Notes under the pieces: generated by a model | Told to the model about the DNA's origin: nothing | Databases searched by the model: none | The model's input: only the letters and a program-made list of their open reading frames with translations | DNA from: Lentilactobacillus curieae | GTDB lineage: Bacteria; Bacillota; Bacilli; Lactobacillales; Lactobacillaceae | Direction: 5' to 3' | NCBI RefSeq assembly: GCF_000785105.2 | Contig: NZ_CP018906.1 | Location: 186,001-250,000, forward strand | Length of the DNA stretch: 64,000 bases | Program-made: the position numbers and the translations under genes | In this document: positions 53,067 through 61,852 of the stretch, piece after piece | How the letters are laid out: each line of letters begins with the position of its first letter | Position numbering within the stretch: position 1 is the stretch's first letter

Positions 53067-53084
53067 TCAATCGTGTGCGATTAA
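53067..53084. promoter_or_regulatory. OhrR-type operator before the regulator gene
   Basis: TCAATCGTGTGCGATTAA, nearly identical to the site at 52567, adjacent to a minus-strand TTGTAT-16-TATACT promoter (-10 at 53093-53098). Confidence 0.75.
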
Positions 53085-53135
53085 TTTTCAGTATACACCA
53101 TTTTTTTGGCAATACAACCCAAATTTTGAATCAAC

Positions 53136-54275
53136 CTATTCTTTCTGATTACCAGTCAGTGGGACACCTTGTGGACCACCCGAAACCATCTCAATCATCC
53201 CTAAGAAACTTGGTTGAATATTCAAATCAGCTAGTTCACTTTTATTAATCGAGTACCGGATCGAATCCTCATCTCCATTTGCAACCTTAGAAACCCATTT
53301 GGGTTCCCAAATCATCTCGTGACCAATCGCTAAAAGATCGTAGTCTTCAGCAGCCTTTTCAACTTGTTTTGGAGTAGCTAATGAACCAACCACGATGATT
53401 GGAAACGCACCGGCAACCTGCTTCTTAATCAAACTATTAATAATTCGCTTATCTTCGTGATTGCGAATTGATGTTCTCCAAACATCATTTTGAGAAACGT
53501 GAAGGTAATCAAGTGGCTTTTGCTTAAGGGCATCAATCAATTTCATAGTGTCAGCAAGCGTAATGCCTGGTTCTTCCAATTCCTCTGGAGATAAGCGGTA
53601 ACCCAAAATAAATGGCGCAGTTGAATACTTATCAATGGCATCTTGAACAGCGTCAATAACGGCCAATGGAAATTTCATCCGTTTTTCGACTGAACCGCCC
53701 CAACTGTCATCTCTACGATTTGAGTGTGGTGAAAAGAATTGCTGAATCAAATACGTATTCGCCCCATGAATCTCAACCCCATCAAATCCAGCTTCAATTG
53801 CCCTTCTAGTTGCTTCACCAAAATCTTTAATCGTTTGCAAAACTTCTACTTCTTCAAGAGCACGTGGAGTTTCGTGCCCTGGACGGGGAGCGGCAATTGC
53901 ACTAGCACTTATTGGTTGCTCGCCACGTAAAATTGCACTAGATGACATCCGACCCGCACTGAAGATTTGGATAATCGCTTTTGAACCACCAGTTTTCATA
54001 GCAGCCGCCAATTCAGAGAGCCTAGGAACAAATTTATCATCCGCAATACTAAGTTCCCCTTCAAACCCTTTGCCTAGCGGATTTACATTGGCAACCGCAC
54101 TAATAAACATCCCCGCTTGACCAGCACGTTGTTGATAATAATCAAGTTCATCTTTAGAAACCGTTCCGTCTTCCATCGCCATTCGTTCAGTCATTGGTGG
54201 AATAACAACACGATTTTTAAGAGTGATTCCCTTATTTTCTAATTTAAATGGATTCAAAAAATTATATTTTGCCAT
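53136..54275 (-). CDS. Old Yellow Enzyme-family NADH:flavin oxidoreductase
   Basis: 379 residues, FMN-binding TIM barrel: VVIPPMTERMA, GVEIHGANTYLIQQFFSPHSNRRDDSWGGS (active-site His pair region; quoted in parts VEIHGAN and FFSPHSNRRDD), and phosphate-binding VGSLATPKQVEK. Reduces activated alkenes or quinones. It lies upstream of the OhrR gene in the same direction; a partial operator half-site (AATTGTGCGA, about 54311-54320) precedes it, so it may belong to the same regulon (weak). Confidence 0.9.
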   Translation of the reverse strand: MAKYNFLNPFKLENKGITLKNRVVIPPMTERMAMEDGTVSKDELDYYQQRAGQAGMFISAVANVNPLGKGFEGELSIADDKFVPRLSELAAAMKTGGSKAIIQIFSAGRMSSSAILRGEQPISASAIAAPRPGHETPRALEEVEVLQTIKDFGEATRRAIEAGFDGVEIHGANTYLIQQFFSPHSNRRDDSWGGSVEKRMKFPLAVIDAVQDAIDKYSTAPFILGYRLSPEELEEPGITLADTMKLIDALKQKPLDYLHVSQNDVWRTSIRNHEDKRIINSLIKKQVAGAFPIIVVGSLATPKQVEKAAEDYDLLAIGHEMIWEPKWVSKVANGDEDSIRYSINKSELADLNIQPSFLGMIEMVSGGPQGVPLTGNQKE

Positions 54276-54352
54276 GATGGATTCCTTTCACTGCCAAATT
54301 TTTATGTTTAATAATTGTGCGACCATTTATAAAGATAGTCAACGTTCCTAAT

Positions 54353-54398
54353 AAAAAAGCAGTCGTATCCAATTTGATTTCGATTGGATGCGACCACT
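54353..54398 (-). terminator. Terminator of the PnuC-family gene
   Basis: GTCGCATCCAAT / ATTGGATACGAC stem followed by six T on the minus strand. Confidence 0.9.
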
Positions 54399-54405
54399 AC
54401 TATGA

Positions 54406-55167
54406 TTATTTAATTTCTGAAAGGCCCTTTTTTCTTCTACCTGAGTTGAACCATGGGCTAACTGTAAATGCCAAAATATCATTAACCACGTAAACTGCTG
54501 AGTTCACAGCCATGGCTAAAGTTGCATCGCCTTGACTAAATGTAATTCCCCAAAGAATCAATTGGAAAATTCCTGAGAACAACCACCAAAAGTATTGGTT
54601 ACTGTATCTCATGAAACACATAATGCCGGCCGTTAAACTAACAGCAAAGCTTAAGGCATCAACATATGGACGAGGATCATTGGTGAATGCGCCAATTGCC
54701 CAGCCAGATACAAAGTAGACAATTACCGTCCCAACAATGGCAATAATCCACTGCTTCAAACCAAACTTCCGTAAATTATTAACAGTGTTATCATTCCAAG
54801 TCTTTACAGATAACAACACTGGCAAATCCAATGTTGCCACGTATGCAACTTGTTCAAAAATTGATAGGTAATTTTTTGCAGTCCAACCCGCATAAATAAA
54901 GCAGATTGCTGATAAAATTCCTAACCAACCGTTCACAGCCTTAGCTGCGTTGATTGATAAAATACATAATACCCCAAGGGTTGTCCCGATAAATGTAATG
55001 AATGCTACTGGTGTGATTGGGTTAGAAACCAACGTCATGATTTGTAAACCCATTGAAAACCAGAATAAGTAGTAGTTTTGTTGCGGCCAGCCCTTTACCT
55101 GCTGTGCCAACCACTTAAAGTATGTAACTAAATTGTGTCGTTCGCTTGTTGATGCTAAATTATCCAA
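54406..55167 (-). CDS. PnuC-family (deoxy)nucleoside-type transporter
   Basis: About 253 residues, seven or eight spans, with the family core IYAGWTAKNYLS...EQVAYV and RYSNQYFWWLFSGIFQLILW (the aromatic substrate motif; here FWW). PnuC proteins import nicotinamide riboside by facilitated diffusion. The start is probably TTG at 55165-55167 with GGGAG 8 bases upstream; a TTG five codons earlier is an alternative. Two NrdR boxes stand 40-90 bases upstream, which points to deoxynucleoside uptake (the PnuN branch) rather than vitamin B3. Monocistronic. Confidence 0.87.
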   Translation of the reverse strand: MDNLASTSERHNLVTYFKWLAQQVKGWPQQNYYLFWFSMGLQIMTLVSNPITPVAFITFIGTTLGVLCILSINAAKAVNGWLGILSAICFIYAGWTAKNYLSIFEQVAYVATLDLPVLLSVKTWNDNTVNNLRKFGLKQWIIAIVGTVIVYFVSGWAIGAFTNDPRPYVDALSFAVSLTAGIMCFMRYSNQYFWWLFSGIFQLILWGITFSQGDATLAMAVNSAVYVVNDILAFTVSPWFNSGRRKKGLSEIK

Positions 55168-55205
55168 TTCTCTCACTCCCAATATTTAATTGGGCTGCAG
55201 CCTTA

Positions 55206-55252
55206 TAACTATATATAGTGTCGTATTTGAAAAACAACACTATATATAGTAT
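55206..55252. promoter_or_regulatory. Tandem NrdR boxes upstream of the PnuC-family gene
   Basis: TAACTATATATAGTGT (55206-55221) and ACACTATATATAGTAT (55237-55252), 31 bp start to start. The NrdR consensus is ACACTATATATAGTGT, normally in pairs about three helical turns apart, controlling ribonucleotide reductase genes. Confidence 0.88.
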
Positions 55253-55351
55253 ATCCATCTGAATTCAAAGTCAATCTTTGATTGATCCAAATTTAAGAAT
55301 AACAAACGGCACGAATTAAAATTATACAGAGAAAATCAATAATAAACCAGC

Positions 55352-56221
55352 TTATTTTTGTCGGTTAGCAACCTCTTTTTTGACAGCATTCATCACAGAA
55401 TCAATTGGCATATTCATTCCTGTCCAAAGTTTGAACGCTGCTGCTGCTTGAAAAACTAGCATTCCAGTCCCGTTCATCACGTGACAGCCTTTTTGCTTAG
55501 CTACTTCTAACAGCGGGGTCACTAAAGGAAAATAAATTGCATCAAAAACTACCTGATCAGGATGCAGATTTGCTAACTGACTGGGTGTTAATGGGAAGTG
55601 ATTATCACCCGCCATTCCAACATTAGTCCCGTTAACGACAATGTCTGAATCCTTAATAGCATTCTCTAAGGCAGCTTCGTCATCAAAAGGAACAACTGAT
55701 ACTTGGTCACCCCAACCAGTCATTTCTTTCTTAACTTCGGCAAACGAATCATTATTTCGTTTAAACACGGTAACCTTGCCGGAATTCGCCTTTACCAAAG
55801 CCAAAACGATCGACTTTGCCGCTCCCCCAGCACCAAGGACCGTTACATGTTTGCCAATAACATCGACATTCTCATGAGCAAGCGCTGCAATAAAACCGTC
55901 CCCATCGGTGCTGTATCCAGTCAAAAAGCCGTGGTCATTGACCACCGTATTGACAGCCCCCAACTTTCTGGCGGTATCAGATAATGAATCTAGATGGGGT
56001 AACACAGTTTGCTTAAACGGCATTGAAAGGTTAAAGCCACCAATTTCCATTGCTCTCATTGATTTGAAAATTGGTTCAATTTCGGCAGTTTGAACGTCAA
56101 AGGCAAGGTAGACTGAATTTAATCCTAGTTCGTTGAATGCCATGTTGTGGATCAATGGCGACATACTATGCCGAGCTGGATGGGCAATAAATCCATATAA
56201 AGTTGTGTGTCCATCAACCAT
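55352..56221 (-). CDS. aroE: Shikimate dehydrogenase
   Basis: 289 residues. Reduces 3-dehydroshikimate to shikimate with NADPH. Substrate site SMSPLIHNMAF and catalytic Lys in NLSMPFKQTV, nucleotide loop GAGGAAKSIV, and NGTNVGM. Last gene of the aromatic operon; its ATG directly follows the aroK stop. Confidence 0.95.
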   Translation of the reverse strand: MVDGHTTLYGFIAHPARHSMSPLIHNMAFNELGLNSVYLAFDVQTAEIEPIFKSMRAMEIGGFNLSMPFKQTVLPHLDSLSDTARKLGAVNTVVNDHGFLTGYSTDGDGFIAALAHENVDVIGKHVTVLGAGGAAKSIVLALVKANSGKVTVFKRNNDSFAEVKKEMTGWGDQVSVVPFDDEAALENAIKDSDIVVNGTNVGMAGDNHFPLTPSQLANLHPDQVVFDAIYFPLVTPLLEVAKQKGCHVMNGTGMLVFQAAAAFKLWTGMNMPIDSVMNAVKKEVANRQK

Positions 56222-56728
56222 CTACTTCGCCACCTTTAACTGGTCAATAATTTTATCTGCTACTTCAAACGGAGTAAGTTCATCGGTTGCAACTTGCAAA
56301 TCGCTTACGTTCAGGTATGTGTCGTGTCGTTGGGCCTGTAAGTCTGCTAATCCCGCTGCCCCTAATTTTTCAACTAATGGCCGATTATTATCTCCTGCCA
56401 ACCTCGCCAAAATCGTTTTAATTGACGCCGACAACAACACAACTGGTGCCCCCGCTTTTCCCAAAAATTCTTGATTGTTTCGCTGCATCGGGGTGCCGCC
56501 ACCAGTTCCTAAAATTCCTGGAAATTCATTTGTTGATTGCAAACATTGTTGCTCAATCATTCGAAAACCATCTTCACCACGTTCGGCAAATATTTGTGGG
56601 ATACTCATCCCCGTCTGCTCAACAATTAATTGGTCTAAATCAAAGTACTGCTTTCCCAATCTATCTGCTAACAGCTTGCCAACAGTGGTTTTGCCACTGC
56701 CCATGAACCCAACTAAAATTAAATCCAT
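56222..56728 (-). CDS. aroK: Shikimate kinase
   Basis: 168 residues from the ATG of MDLILVGF, with AGGGG upstream. P-loop GFMGSGKTTV, shikimate-binding DLDQLIVE and GGGTPMQ, lid RPLVEKL. Phosphorylates shikimate at O3. Five bases after tyrA, one base before aroE. Confidence 0.95.
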   Translation of the reverse strand: MDLILVGFMGSGKTTVGKLLADRLGKQYFDLDQLIVEQTGMSIPQIFAERGEDGFRMIEQQCLQSTNEFPGILGTGGGTPMQRNNQEFLGKAGAPVVLLSASIKTILARLAGDNNRPLVEKLGAAGLADLQAQRHDTYLNVSDLQVATDELTPFEVADKIIDQLKVAK

Positions 56729-56733
56729 AAATA

Positions 56734-57585
56734 TCACCCCTGATCGATTAATTGCCTAATTTCTTGTGACTTGCTAAAAAAATTGTGAATTGCTGTTTGA
56801 TTACCAGCCTGAATATCTTGTTTAATGGTTGCTAAAGCCTTGGAAAATTCATCAATTTGATCCAAGATAACCTCTTGATTGCTTAACATAATTGCAGTCC
56901 ACATATCTGGATCAGCAGCTGCAATTCTAGTGGTATCTCTAAATCCACCTGCTGCGGATTCAAGACCCACCTCTGTGTTTTTAAGCGAACTATTAGTAGC
57001 TTGTACTAACGATGAAGCAATAACGTGTGGTAAATGGCTGGCAGCACCAACAAACTGCTCGTGATTTTCAATTGAAACAACGCGCCATTTGCTCGTTGAA
57101 GTTTTCAATAAGCGTTTGATTTGCTCAACCCCAGCCATTCCGTTATTGGGGATTAAAAAGTAAGTTGCCTGGGAAAATAAATCCGTTCTACCTGACTTAG
57201 CTCCCGTTAAGTGTGATCCGGCCATTGGGTGACCCCCAACAAAAGTGATATTGTGATCACTCAACACTTTCGCAGCGGTCATGATTTTTGCCTTGGTGCT
57301 ACCAACGTCAGTGACAACCACTCCAGGTTTTAAATTCAGAGTGGGAAGTTCCTTTATCTGGTCGATAATGACGTCAACCGGCCCGCACAAGAATATTACG
57401 TCAGCTTGTTGAGCCCCCTGTTCAAACGACACCACTTGGTCAATCAATCCACTCTGGATCATAAACTGACCGTTGGCGTCGTCGGGATCACTTCCGGTAA
57501 TTTTCACTTCATCGTCTCCTTGACGAATACTTCTCGCCAAAGAGCTACCAATCATTCCTAGTCCACTTATAAACACAGATTCCAT
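56734..57585 (-). CDS. tyrA: Prephenate dehydrogenase
   Basis: 283 residues. Oxidative decarboxylation of prephenate to 4-hydroxyphenylpyruvate for tyrosine. NAD loop GLGMIGSSLARSI, catalytic His region GGHPMAGSHLTGA, and the helical C-domain HLPHVIASSLV. No ACT domain, so feedback by tyrosine through that domain is not expected. Its presence without pheA in the operon favours the tyrosine branch. Confidence 0.94.
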   Translation of the reverse strand: MESVFISGLGMIGSSLARSIRQGDDEVKITGSDPDDANGQFMIQSGLIDQVVSFEQGAQQADVIFLCGPVDVIIDQIKELPTLNLKPGVVVTDVGSTKAKIMTAAKVLSDHNITFVGGHPMAGSHLTGAKSGRTDLFSQATYFLIPNNGMAGVEQIKRLLKTSTSKWRVVSIENHEQFVGAASHLPHVIASSLVQATNSSLKNTEVGLESAAGGFRDTTRIAAADPDMWTAIMLSNQEVILDQIDEFSKALATIKQDIQAGNQTAIHNFFSKSQEIRQLIDQG

Positions 57586-57598
57586 ATAAAACCGCCCC

Positions 57599-58882
57599 CT
57601 AAATTAATCGTGCTAAATCATCAAAAAAATCTGGATATGAAATTGATACAGATTCTTTTCCAGCTAACTCTAAGTGTGTGTCCACTAATAAATCCGCCAC
57701 CGCCAAAGTCATCCCAATTCGGTGGTCACCGTGACTATTCAGCTGAGATGATTCAACATGCCAATCTTGACTACCATTGATTACAAACCCATCTGATTTC
57801 TCAGTAATATCAATTCCGAGCTTTTTAAATTCCTCGGTGATTGCAGCAATCCTGTCAGTTTCCTTAACCCTTAATTCTTCCGCTCCAGAGATGGTGCTGG
57901 TTCCCGCTGCTCTGGCACACAACAAGGCAATAATCGGTAATTCATCGATCATCGCCGGAATTTTCTCGGCAGAAATATCCGTCGCCGTTAGCTGTGATGA
58001 AGTAACAACCAAGTCCGCCAGTGGCTCACCATCCCGATTGATATTTTCCAACTGAATGTTGCCACCCATCCGTTTCACAACGTCCAGAATTCCAGTTCTC
58101 GTCTCATTGATTCCCACCCGTTGTAATCGAATTTGTGAGTTTGGAACCAAAAGCCCCGCAGCAATGAAAAATGCGGCAGATGAGATATCACCTGGAACAG
58201 TTAAATCGATTCCCTTAAGTCGTGGTTGAGGGTTAACCGTAATTGTAAGTTGATCCTCACTGGTAACAATCTTTCCACCAAACGCATTTAACATGGTTTC
58301 CGTGTGGTTTCTAGTTGGCAACTTTTCTCTGATTATTGATGGCTCATTTGCTTGTAATGCCGCAAAAATCAATGCGCTTTTAACTTGGGCAGATGCAACC
58401 TTCATCTGGTAGTTAGTTGAATGAAGTTGTTTGCCATTTACAATCGCTGGCAGGTGACCATCAGTTGTGATAACTTCAGCACCCATAGTTGCAAGTGGTT
58501 CACTTACTCTGTTCATCGGCCGTTTAGAAAGCGAATCATCACCAATCAGCTCACTCGAAAAATTTTGACCGCTTAATATTCCCATTATTAATCTGGTTGT
58601 CGTTCCAGAATTTCCCATTTGCAGTTCATGCTTGGGTGCCTCTAACCCGTTGAAGCCAACACCGTGAACAATCACATGCTCATCAATAATGTCGATTTTT
58701 ACTCCTAGGTCACGAAATGCATTAACTGTTGATAAACAATCATCTGAAAACAAAAAGTGATTAATTTTGGTTTCACCTTCACTAAGTGCGCCTAGCATAA
58801 TTACGCGGTGGGAAATACTTTTATCACCCGGAACCAGAACTTCACCATGAAGTCCTTTCGGCGTTTTTACTAAAGTTGTCAT
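57599..58882 (-). CDS. aroA: 5-enolpyruvylshikimate-3-phosphate synthase
   Basis: 427 residues. Motifs VPGDKSISHRVIM (phosphate site), GNSGTTTRLIMGIL (PEP site), KRPMNRVSEPL and ELRVKETDRI, SYPDFF. Joins shikimate-3-phosphate with PEP. The LIMGILSGQNF stretch after the GNSGT motif resembles the class II type. Part of the operon. Confidence 0.96.
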   Translation of the reverse strand: MTTLVKTPKGLHGEVLVPGDKSISHRVIMLGALSEGETKINHFLFSDDCLSTVNAFRDLGVKIDIIDEHVIVHGVGFNGLEAPKHELQMGNSGTTTRLIMGILSGQNFSSELIGDDSLSKRPMNRVSEPLATMGAEVITTDGHLPAIVNGKQLHSTNYQMKVASAQVKSALIFAALQANEPSIIREKLPTRNHTETMLNAFGGKIVTSEDQLTITVNPQPRLKGIDLTVPGDISSAAFFIAAGLLVPNSQIRLQRVGINETRTGILDVVKRMGGNIQLENINRDGEPLADLVVTSSQLTATDISAEKIPAMIDELPIIALLCARAAGTSTISGAEELRVKETDRIAAITEEFKKLGIDITEKSDGFVINGSQDWHVESSQLNSHGDHRIGMTLAVADLLVDTHLELAGKESVSISYPDFFDDLARLI

Positions 58883-58896
58883 CTTGTCATCCCACC

Positions 58897-60063
58897 TTAA
58901 AATTCTTTGAATTCTTCACGATATTCCGTGATTTGTTGTTTTAATCGGTTTAAATTGCTACCGTCAAATGTATCGGTAATTGCCTTGGCAAGTTCAATTG
59001 CCACAACACTTTCAACGACAATTGAAGCAGGAACGATGGCTGTCGTATCAGAACGTTCTACGTTAGCCTTCATCGTTTCCTTAGTTGCGATGTCAACGCT
59101 TTGAAGAGCTTTGTAAAGTGTAGGGATTGGCTTCATCGCTGCTTTGATTACTACCGGCATACCGTTCGTCATTCCACCTTCAAATCCTCCAAGGTGATCA
59201 GTAAGCCGACCAAATCCTGCCTGTTTTTCCCAATCAATTTCGTCCATCACTTCACTACCTAGACTTGCAGCCGCTGTAAAGCCGTCGCCAATTTCGACTC
59301 CCTTTATGGCATTGACTCCCATGACTGCGGCTGCTAATTTTGCATCTAGCTTGGTGTCCCAACTAACGTAACTTCCTAATCCTGCCGGAACATTTGTGGC
59401 AACCACACGGGCAACCCCGCCAAGGGTGTTACCATCCTTTTTGGTTTGATCAATCAAATCATGGATTGACTGAACTTTATCTTGATCAACAATTCTTAAA
59501 TCATTTTGCTTGATGGAATTTTCAATCGTATCAACGTCCAACGTCCTGTGGTGGTCCGCTGCGATTGAGCCAACTGACTCAACGTGGCCAACGACTTTGA
59601 TTCCAAGTTGATTAAGCAATTGCTTACAAATCGCTCCAACCGCAACTCTCATTGCGGTTTCGCGAGCAGACGAGCGTTCCAATACGTTCCGTAAATCTCG
59701 ATGACCGTATTTCATACCACCAACTAGGTCCGCATGACCTGGGCGAGGTCGGTTTACTTGCCTCAAAGTATTTTCTGAAGTTTCTGGACTGGTTGGATTC
59801 ATAATTTCGCTCCAGTGAGCGTGGTCGCGGTTTTTAACTACCAAGGCGATTGGTGAGCCTAATGTCTTCCCGTGACGTACACCGCCAACAATTTCGACAA
59901 CGTCATGTTCAATTTTTTGGCGGTTACCGCGGCCATAGCCTCCCTGACGATCAGCTAACATCTGATTGATTTGATCAACGTCTAGCTGAAGGCCAGCTGG
60001 GATTCCTTCTAAAATTCCTGTTAGTTGTGGTCCATGAGATTCTCCTGCAGTTAAGTAGTTCAT
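58897..60063 (-). CDS. aroC: Chorismate synthase
   Basis: 388 residues. FMN-dependent formation of chorismate. Signatures GESHGPQLTGILEGIPAG, RRQGGYGRG-like ADRQGGYGRGNRQ, RPRPGHADLVGGMKYGH and RSSARETAMRVAVG. Start ATGA overlaps the chorismate mutase stop. Confidence 0.96.
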   Translation of the reverse strand: MNYLTAGESHGPQLTGILEGIPAGLQLDVDQINQMLADRQGGYGRGNRQKIEHDVVEIVGGVRHGKTLGSPIALVVKNRDHAHWSEIMNPTSPETSENTLRQVNRPRPGHADLVGGMKYGHRDLRNVLERSSARETAMRVAVGAICKQLLNQLGIKVVGHVESVGSIAADHHRTLDVDTIENSIKQNDLRIVDQDKVQSIHDLIDQTKKDGNTLGGVARVVATNVPAGLGSYVSWDTKLDAKLAAAVMGVNAIKGVEIGDGFTAAASLGSEVMDEIDWEKQAGFGRLTDHLGGFEGGMTNGMPVVIKAAMKPIPTLYKALQSVDIATKETMKANVERSDTTAIVPASIVVESVVAIELAKAITDTFDGSNLNRLKQQITEYREEFKEF

Positions 60064-60347
60064 TTTGCTTCCCCCACCCGGTTTAGTAATTGATTTTGCT
60101 GCTTTTTTGATTCATCCATAATCTTTTTGAAAATTTCGGTAATTGCCTTACCAACCTGTGGGTCCCGTAAGTTCTCAGTTACCTTTGTCAGCACAACGTC
60201 CTCTCGTTGAGAATTAAGCGTTGGAATTCCGTCCCTGTCCTTCACTGCCGCAATCATTGCCGTGAAGTCAAACCGTTCTTTCAAAAGTTCTGCAATTTCC
60301 TTGTCTGTTTGGTCGATTTGCCATCGAAGTTGTTCTAAATCTGTCAT
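60060..60347 (-). CDS. Chorismate mutase, AroQ type
   Basis: 95 residues, all helical: LRWQIDQTDKEIAELLKERFDFTAMIA and the C-terminal helix. Catalytic Arg, Lys and Glu positions (LKERF, KDRDG, REDVV) fit AroQ. Converts chorismate to prephenate. First enzyme gene after the MFS gene; no fused dehydratase or DAHP synthase. Confidence 0.92.
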   Translation of the reverse strand: MTDLEQLRWQIDQTDKEIAELLKERFDFTAMIAAVKDRDGIPTLNSQREDVVLTKVTENLRDPQVGKAITEIFKKIMDESKKQQNQLLNRVGEAK

Positions 60348-60359
60348 AGTAAAGACTCC

Positions 60360-61583
60360 TTACTTATTTTTATTTGAATTGATTCCAGCCATATCGATTC
60401 TGGCTAATTGAGTAGCAGCTTTGCGCTGGGCACATAGAATGGTAGCTAACGAAAGTGCCGCCCCTAAAATTCCAATCATCACATCAAAGTTGATTACTGA
60501 CTGAATACTGGTGCTTGCTAGCCAACCTGTCACGATGGGAACAGTGAATGTTGCAATGCTACCAAATGTCATGTACAACCCCGTGATGACGCCTTTGTGA
60601 ACTGGGAACATCTTAAGCAACAGGTTTAGTGCTACTTGCAGTACCCCACCTGCAGCGGTAAAACCGAAGATCCAGGCTGCCGCACTCACAATAATTTGAT
60701 TAGTTAAAGTACTAATGGAAAAAAGTGCCAGCAATGATATTAAAGTTGAAGTCAATAACACCTTTTCTTCAGCAACTCCTACCTTCAATATGATGAAGGT
60801 CACCACAACCCCCATGATTGAACCAATGCTGTACAGTGAAAGCAATCCGTGAGACATAATGACTGACATGTGCAACTTGTGCTGAGCAAAGACGGTAATC
60901 CATTGAGTAAACAAAATCATAACCGCCATTGAGGTGTATCCGTACATTGAGAGAGCTACTGCTGAAATTACCTTTTTAATACCATGCAATCCACTTTCGC
61001 TTTGTTGAGTTTCAATTGCTGCATTAACCTTTGGAAACTCAACTGTTCGAATAATTCCCAAATTAATAACTAGTAGGATGAATGGTAGGATGAATGACCA
61101 GCCAAACCAGAGCGAGTTGGTTTCCAAAGTCGCCACAATCAACGGTAAGATAAACTCACCTAGCGACATGAACGCTTTAATAAATACATTTGAAGCCCCT
61201 GCATTACCACCCATTTCGATAAACGTTGGGTATGTTCCAGCATCGAAAGCTGAATTGGCAATTCCTGCAAGAATTGCCAGACCATATGCAGCAACTAGGT
61301 TAGTCGTAAACGGGATTCCAACGAAGAAAATCATGTAACTTAAAATTCCGAATAGTACCATGTGCTTACGACCAAATCGGTCAGATAAGTATCCGAACAA
61401 GAAGTAGGCGATTAACTTTCCAATTCCGATTCCCGAAATAACGTAGGAAACCGTTGCAATTGGCACGTGCCAAAACTTTCCTAGTTCCTGCATATTTTGA
61501 GTTAATATGATCAACCCAATTCCGTGAACTATGTAATTGAGGTATAAACAAAGTGATAATTTTCGTCTTGAAATTTTATCCAT
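60360..61583 (-). CDS. MFS transporter heading the aromatic operon
   Basis: 407 residues, twelve spans, from the ATG with AAGGAG 8 bases upstream. Motif GYLSDRFGRKHMVLFG (MFS motif A) lies between spans 2 and 3. Related by style to organic-acid/aromatic-acid proton symporters. It is the first gene behind the attenuator, so it is regulated with aromatic synthesis; import of shikimate, quinate or a similar precursor, or movement of aromatic amino acids, is a hypothesis. Confidence 0.87.
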   Translation of the reverse strand: MDKISRRKLSLCLYLNYIVHGIGLIILTQNMQELGKFWHVPIATVSYVISGIGIGKLIAYFLFGYLSDRFGRKHMVLFGILSYMIFFVGIPFTTNLVAAYGLAILAGIANSAFDAGTYPTFIEMGGNAGASNVFIKAFMSLGEFILPLIVATLETNSLWFGWSFILPFILLVINLGIIRTVEFPKVNAAIETQQSESGLHGIKKVISAVALSMYGYTSMAVMILFTQWITVFAQHKLHMSVIMSHGLLSLYSIGSIMGVVVTFIILKVGVAEEKVLLTSTLISLLALFSISTLTNQIIVSAAAWIFGFTAAGGVLQVALNLLLKMFPVHKGVITGLYMTFGSIATFTVPIVTGWLASTSIQSVINFDVMIGILGAALSLATILCAQRKAATQLARIDMAGINSNKNK

Positions 61584-61603
61584 ATATTTCACTCCTTAGA
61601 TAT

Positions 61604-61758
61604 AAAAAAGGACCAGCTAGATTTAATCTAGCTGGTCCTTGGTCTTGTAGAAGACTCAAACACTTTAATCAGCTAGACTTACTCGTCTAGCCGGTCAATC
61701 ATCAATGATTGTCTTCCGTTTAGACGTGAGCGCTTATGCGCCCACGTTAAAGCGGACG
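61604..61758 (-). promoter_or_regulatory. Attenuator region of the aromatic operon
   Basis: After the leader peptide the minus-strand RNA can form: a strong hairpin CCGCTTTAACGTG...CACGTCTAAACGG (about 61712-61756); CAATCA/TGATTG; CGGCTAGAC (61685-61693) with GTCTAGCTG (61670-61678); and a perfect 15-bp terminator AAGGACCAGCTAGAT (61626-61640) with 61608-61622, then six T. TCTAGCTG (61670-61677) can instead pair with CAGCTAGA (61628-61635) inside the terminator, giving mutually exclusive anti-terminator and terminator folds. There is no T-box core. Confidence 0.8.
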
Positions 61759-61818
61759 CTACCTAATAAATAGATAGCTAAAATACCATTTGTTTTGTTG
61801 ATGATTGGTTTGTGTCAT
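61759..61818 (-). CDS. Aromatic leader peptide (19 residues, WYF-rich)
   Basis: ATG 61816-61818 with AAAGGAAG 8 bases upstream; reads MTQTNHQQNKWYFSYLFIR and stops at TAG 61759-61761. Residues 11-17 (WYFSYLF) include Trp, two Tyr and two Phe, the end products of the operon's pathway. It lies between a good promoter and a terminator ahead of the aro genes, as in trp/phe-type attenuators. Confidence 0.8.
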   Translation of the reverse strand: MTQTNHQQNKWYFSYLFIR

Positions 61819-61852
61819 AATTGATCTTCCTTTCGTTTTTTATGTTGAATCT

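Noticed and set aside
61604-61850. T-box in front of the aromatic operon
   Set aside because: No TGGN-ACCGCG-type core and no AGAGAG/specifier arrangement; the leader peptide with aromatic codons explains the region better.
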